Below, one piece after another: positions 62,964-64,000 of a stretch of DNA of 64,000 nucleotides. Source of the DNA: Pilaira anomala (lineage: Eukaryota > Mucoromycota > Mucoromycetes > Mucorales > Mucoraceae); contig JAIXMQ010000066.1 of the NCBI GenBank assembly GCA_025716855.1, positions 84,011 through 148,010 on the forward strand. Reading direction: 5' to 3'. The position numbers and the translations under genes are program-made. Position 1 is the first letter of the stretch. Every line of letters starts with the position of its first letter. The notes beneath the pieces are model-generated. The model saw only the letters and a list, made by a program, of their open reading frames with translations. It was not told where the DNA came from and did not search any database.

Positions 62964-64000
62964 AAAAAAAAGTCTAGTTGTAAAAAATAGCGTAATCTTG
63001 TTGGGGGCAATCTTGAGGGAAACTTATTGGATGGTACATAAAGACAAGACACTTTAAAAAAGAATGGGTTTATTTATGTATATGTATATCACAACATGTC
63101 AAAAGAAAATAAATTTAATCTGGACTTTTTGTTTATTACCCTTTTTTTTTTTTTTTTTTTATTACAATAATTATTTAAAAAAAGTTACTAGTGCTTTAGC
63201 CTTTACAATCCGGAAAGAAAAAGTTTCTGAATTCAAAGTTTCCCAAGACAAACCACGAGGAGGTCCACTAGCTGAAGTCTCAAAAATAAGAATGCAACGG
63301 ATAAGTACAACAACACAACAATCAATGATACTATTTTTCTTAGAGATGACTACCAAGATAAGAACCATCAATCCAACTCTCCCTTCGATATTCGTATGGT
63401 TTTACGTGCCATTACACCCAGGATTAAACTGCACGAACCGCTCGTAAACGAGGACGGAAGAGAAGGAGACAGGACTTACCAAGATAGAACATACTCGCCA
63501 AAAAATAGAATCACTAACCGCTGCGGTGTTGTGGCAACAATCAACCTTTGATCATAATACTTTCCTTTGAGATGACATCTACCGAGATGAGAACCATCAA
63601 TCCAACTCTCCCTACGATATCCGTATGGTTTTACGTGCCATTACACCCAGGATTGAACTGCACGAACCGCTCGTAAACGAGGACGGAAGAGAAGGAGACA
63701 GGACCCATCAAGATAGAGCATACTCGCCAGAAAATAGAACTCACAAAACTTGATCATTGCTTTTACAAACCCGTTGCATTGCATTGCTGAAACTGTTAGA
63801 AACTGCTTGGAAACATAATATATAAAAAAAAAAAAAAAATAACTTACCATCATAACAACAACCGTTTTGTCCTTTTGATTTCAAGTTCCAGCAGATTACA
63901 AATAGCGATATTTTTAAAATGAGTGTTAGAAACTGTTAGAAACTGTTTGGAAGCATAATAAATATATATAAAAAAATAACTTACCATCATAACAACAACA
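62964..64000 (-). repeat. Dispersed 1-kb repeat, copy 2 (inverted), cut by window edge
   Basis: Reverse complement of 32356-33375, including both internal duplications. Base 64000 corresponds to 32356 in copy 1, so it runs past the window. Differences are few, for example an AATAGTATCATTGA versus AATATTATCATTAA block near 63320-63335 and T-run length at 63142-63160. On the plus strand a gene-like frame (TSALAFTIRKEKVSEFKVSQ) precedes two homologous peptide segments (NSPYDIRMVLRAITPRI type). No full gene can be built. Confidence 0.88.

Overview
The window is AT-rich eukaryotic DNA with many short GT-AG introns, about 50-150 bp each, often with a CTAAC-like branch site and a T-rich tract before the acceptor. 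The gene set is fungal: a myosin-domain chitin synthase, an exomer-type ChAPs protein, a GT34 glycosyltransferase and a Snc-type SNARE. Base composition, long A/T homopolymers and gene structure fit an early-diverging filamentous fungus, most likely Mucoromycota (Mucorales-like). The species is not determined, and identifications rest on motifs read by eye.

Layout. 1-5.2 kb: 3' part of a chitin synthase with an N-terminal myosin-like domain, cut by the window edge. 5.6-12.9 kb: a PAXBP1/GCFC splicing factor, the RNase P/MRP subunit Pop7 (convergent with it) and the DNA polymerase delta catalytic subunit. 14.2-14.8 kb: a small unknown secretory or membrane protein. 17.9-20.1 kb: a divergent pair, a UCH-type ubiquitin hydrolase and an R3H-SUZ protein with polyQ. 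21.6-24.2 kb: a 5'-truncated LINE lying just upstream of a gene with an Mso1-like Sec1-binding motif (24.4-25.9 kb). 28.0-28.6 kb: a BTB/T1 protein. 28.6-38.2 kb: a gene-poor, repeat-rich stretch. 38.2-43.1 kb: a forkhead factor, an Arg/Ser/Tyr-rich protein and a Myb/SANT-like protein. 43.1-49.7 kb: a tRNA-Val, a 1-kb fold-back element and a MULE transposase relic. 49.7-61.6 kb: a dense block holding a TBC protein, a Snc-like v-SNARE, a GT31-like/GT34 glycosyltransferase, a ChAPs protein, a MYST acetyltransferase with PHD fingers, and cyclase-associated protein CAP. 61.6-64 kb: repeat DNA, including an inverted second copy of the repeat at 32.4-33.4 kb.

Together. Most genes are single-copy housekeeping functions (replication, RNA processing, chromatin, ubiquitin, actin, secretion). 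Several bear on polarised secretion and wall growth: chitin synthase, ChAPs/exomer, Snc v-SNARE, Mso1-like, TBC and the Golgi glycosyltransferase. They are not an operon, and nothing here shows coordinated control.

The most unusual signals are a family of fold-back elements that share modules (33.4, 44.1 and 53.7 kb), an inverted pair of 1-kb repeats 30 kb apart, and several micro-exon structures: a 12-nt exon, a 29-nt exon, a 20-nt exon, and a start codon split by an intron. I did not find a clearly new defence or mobile system.
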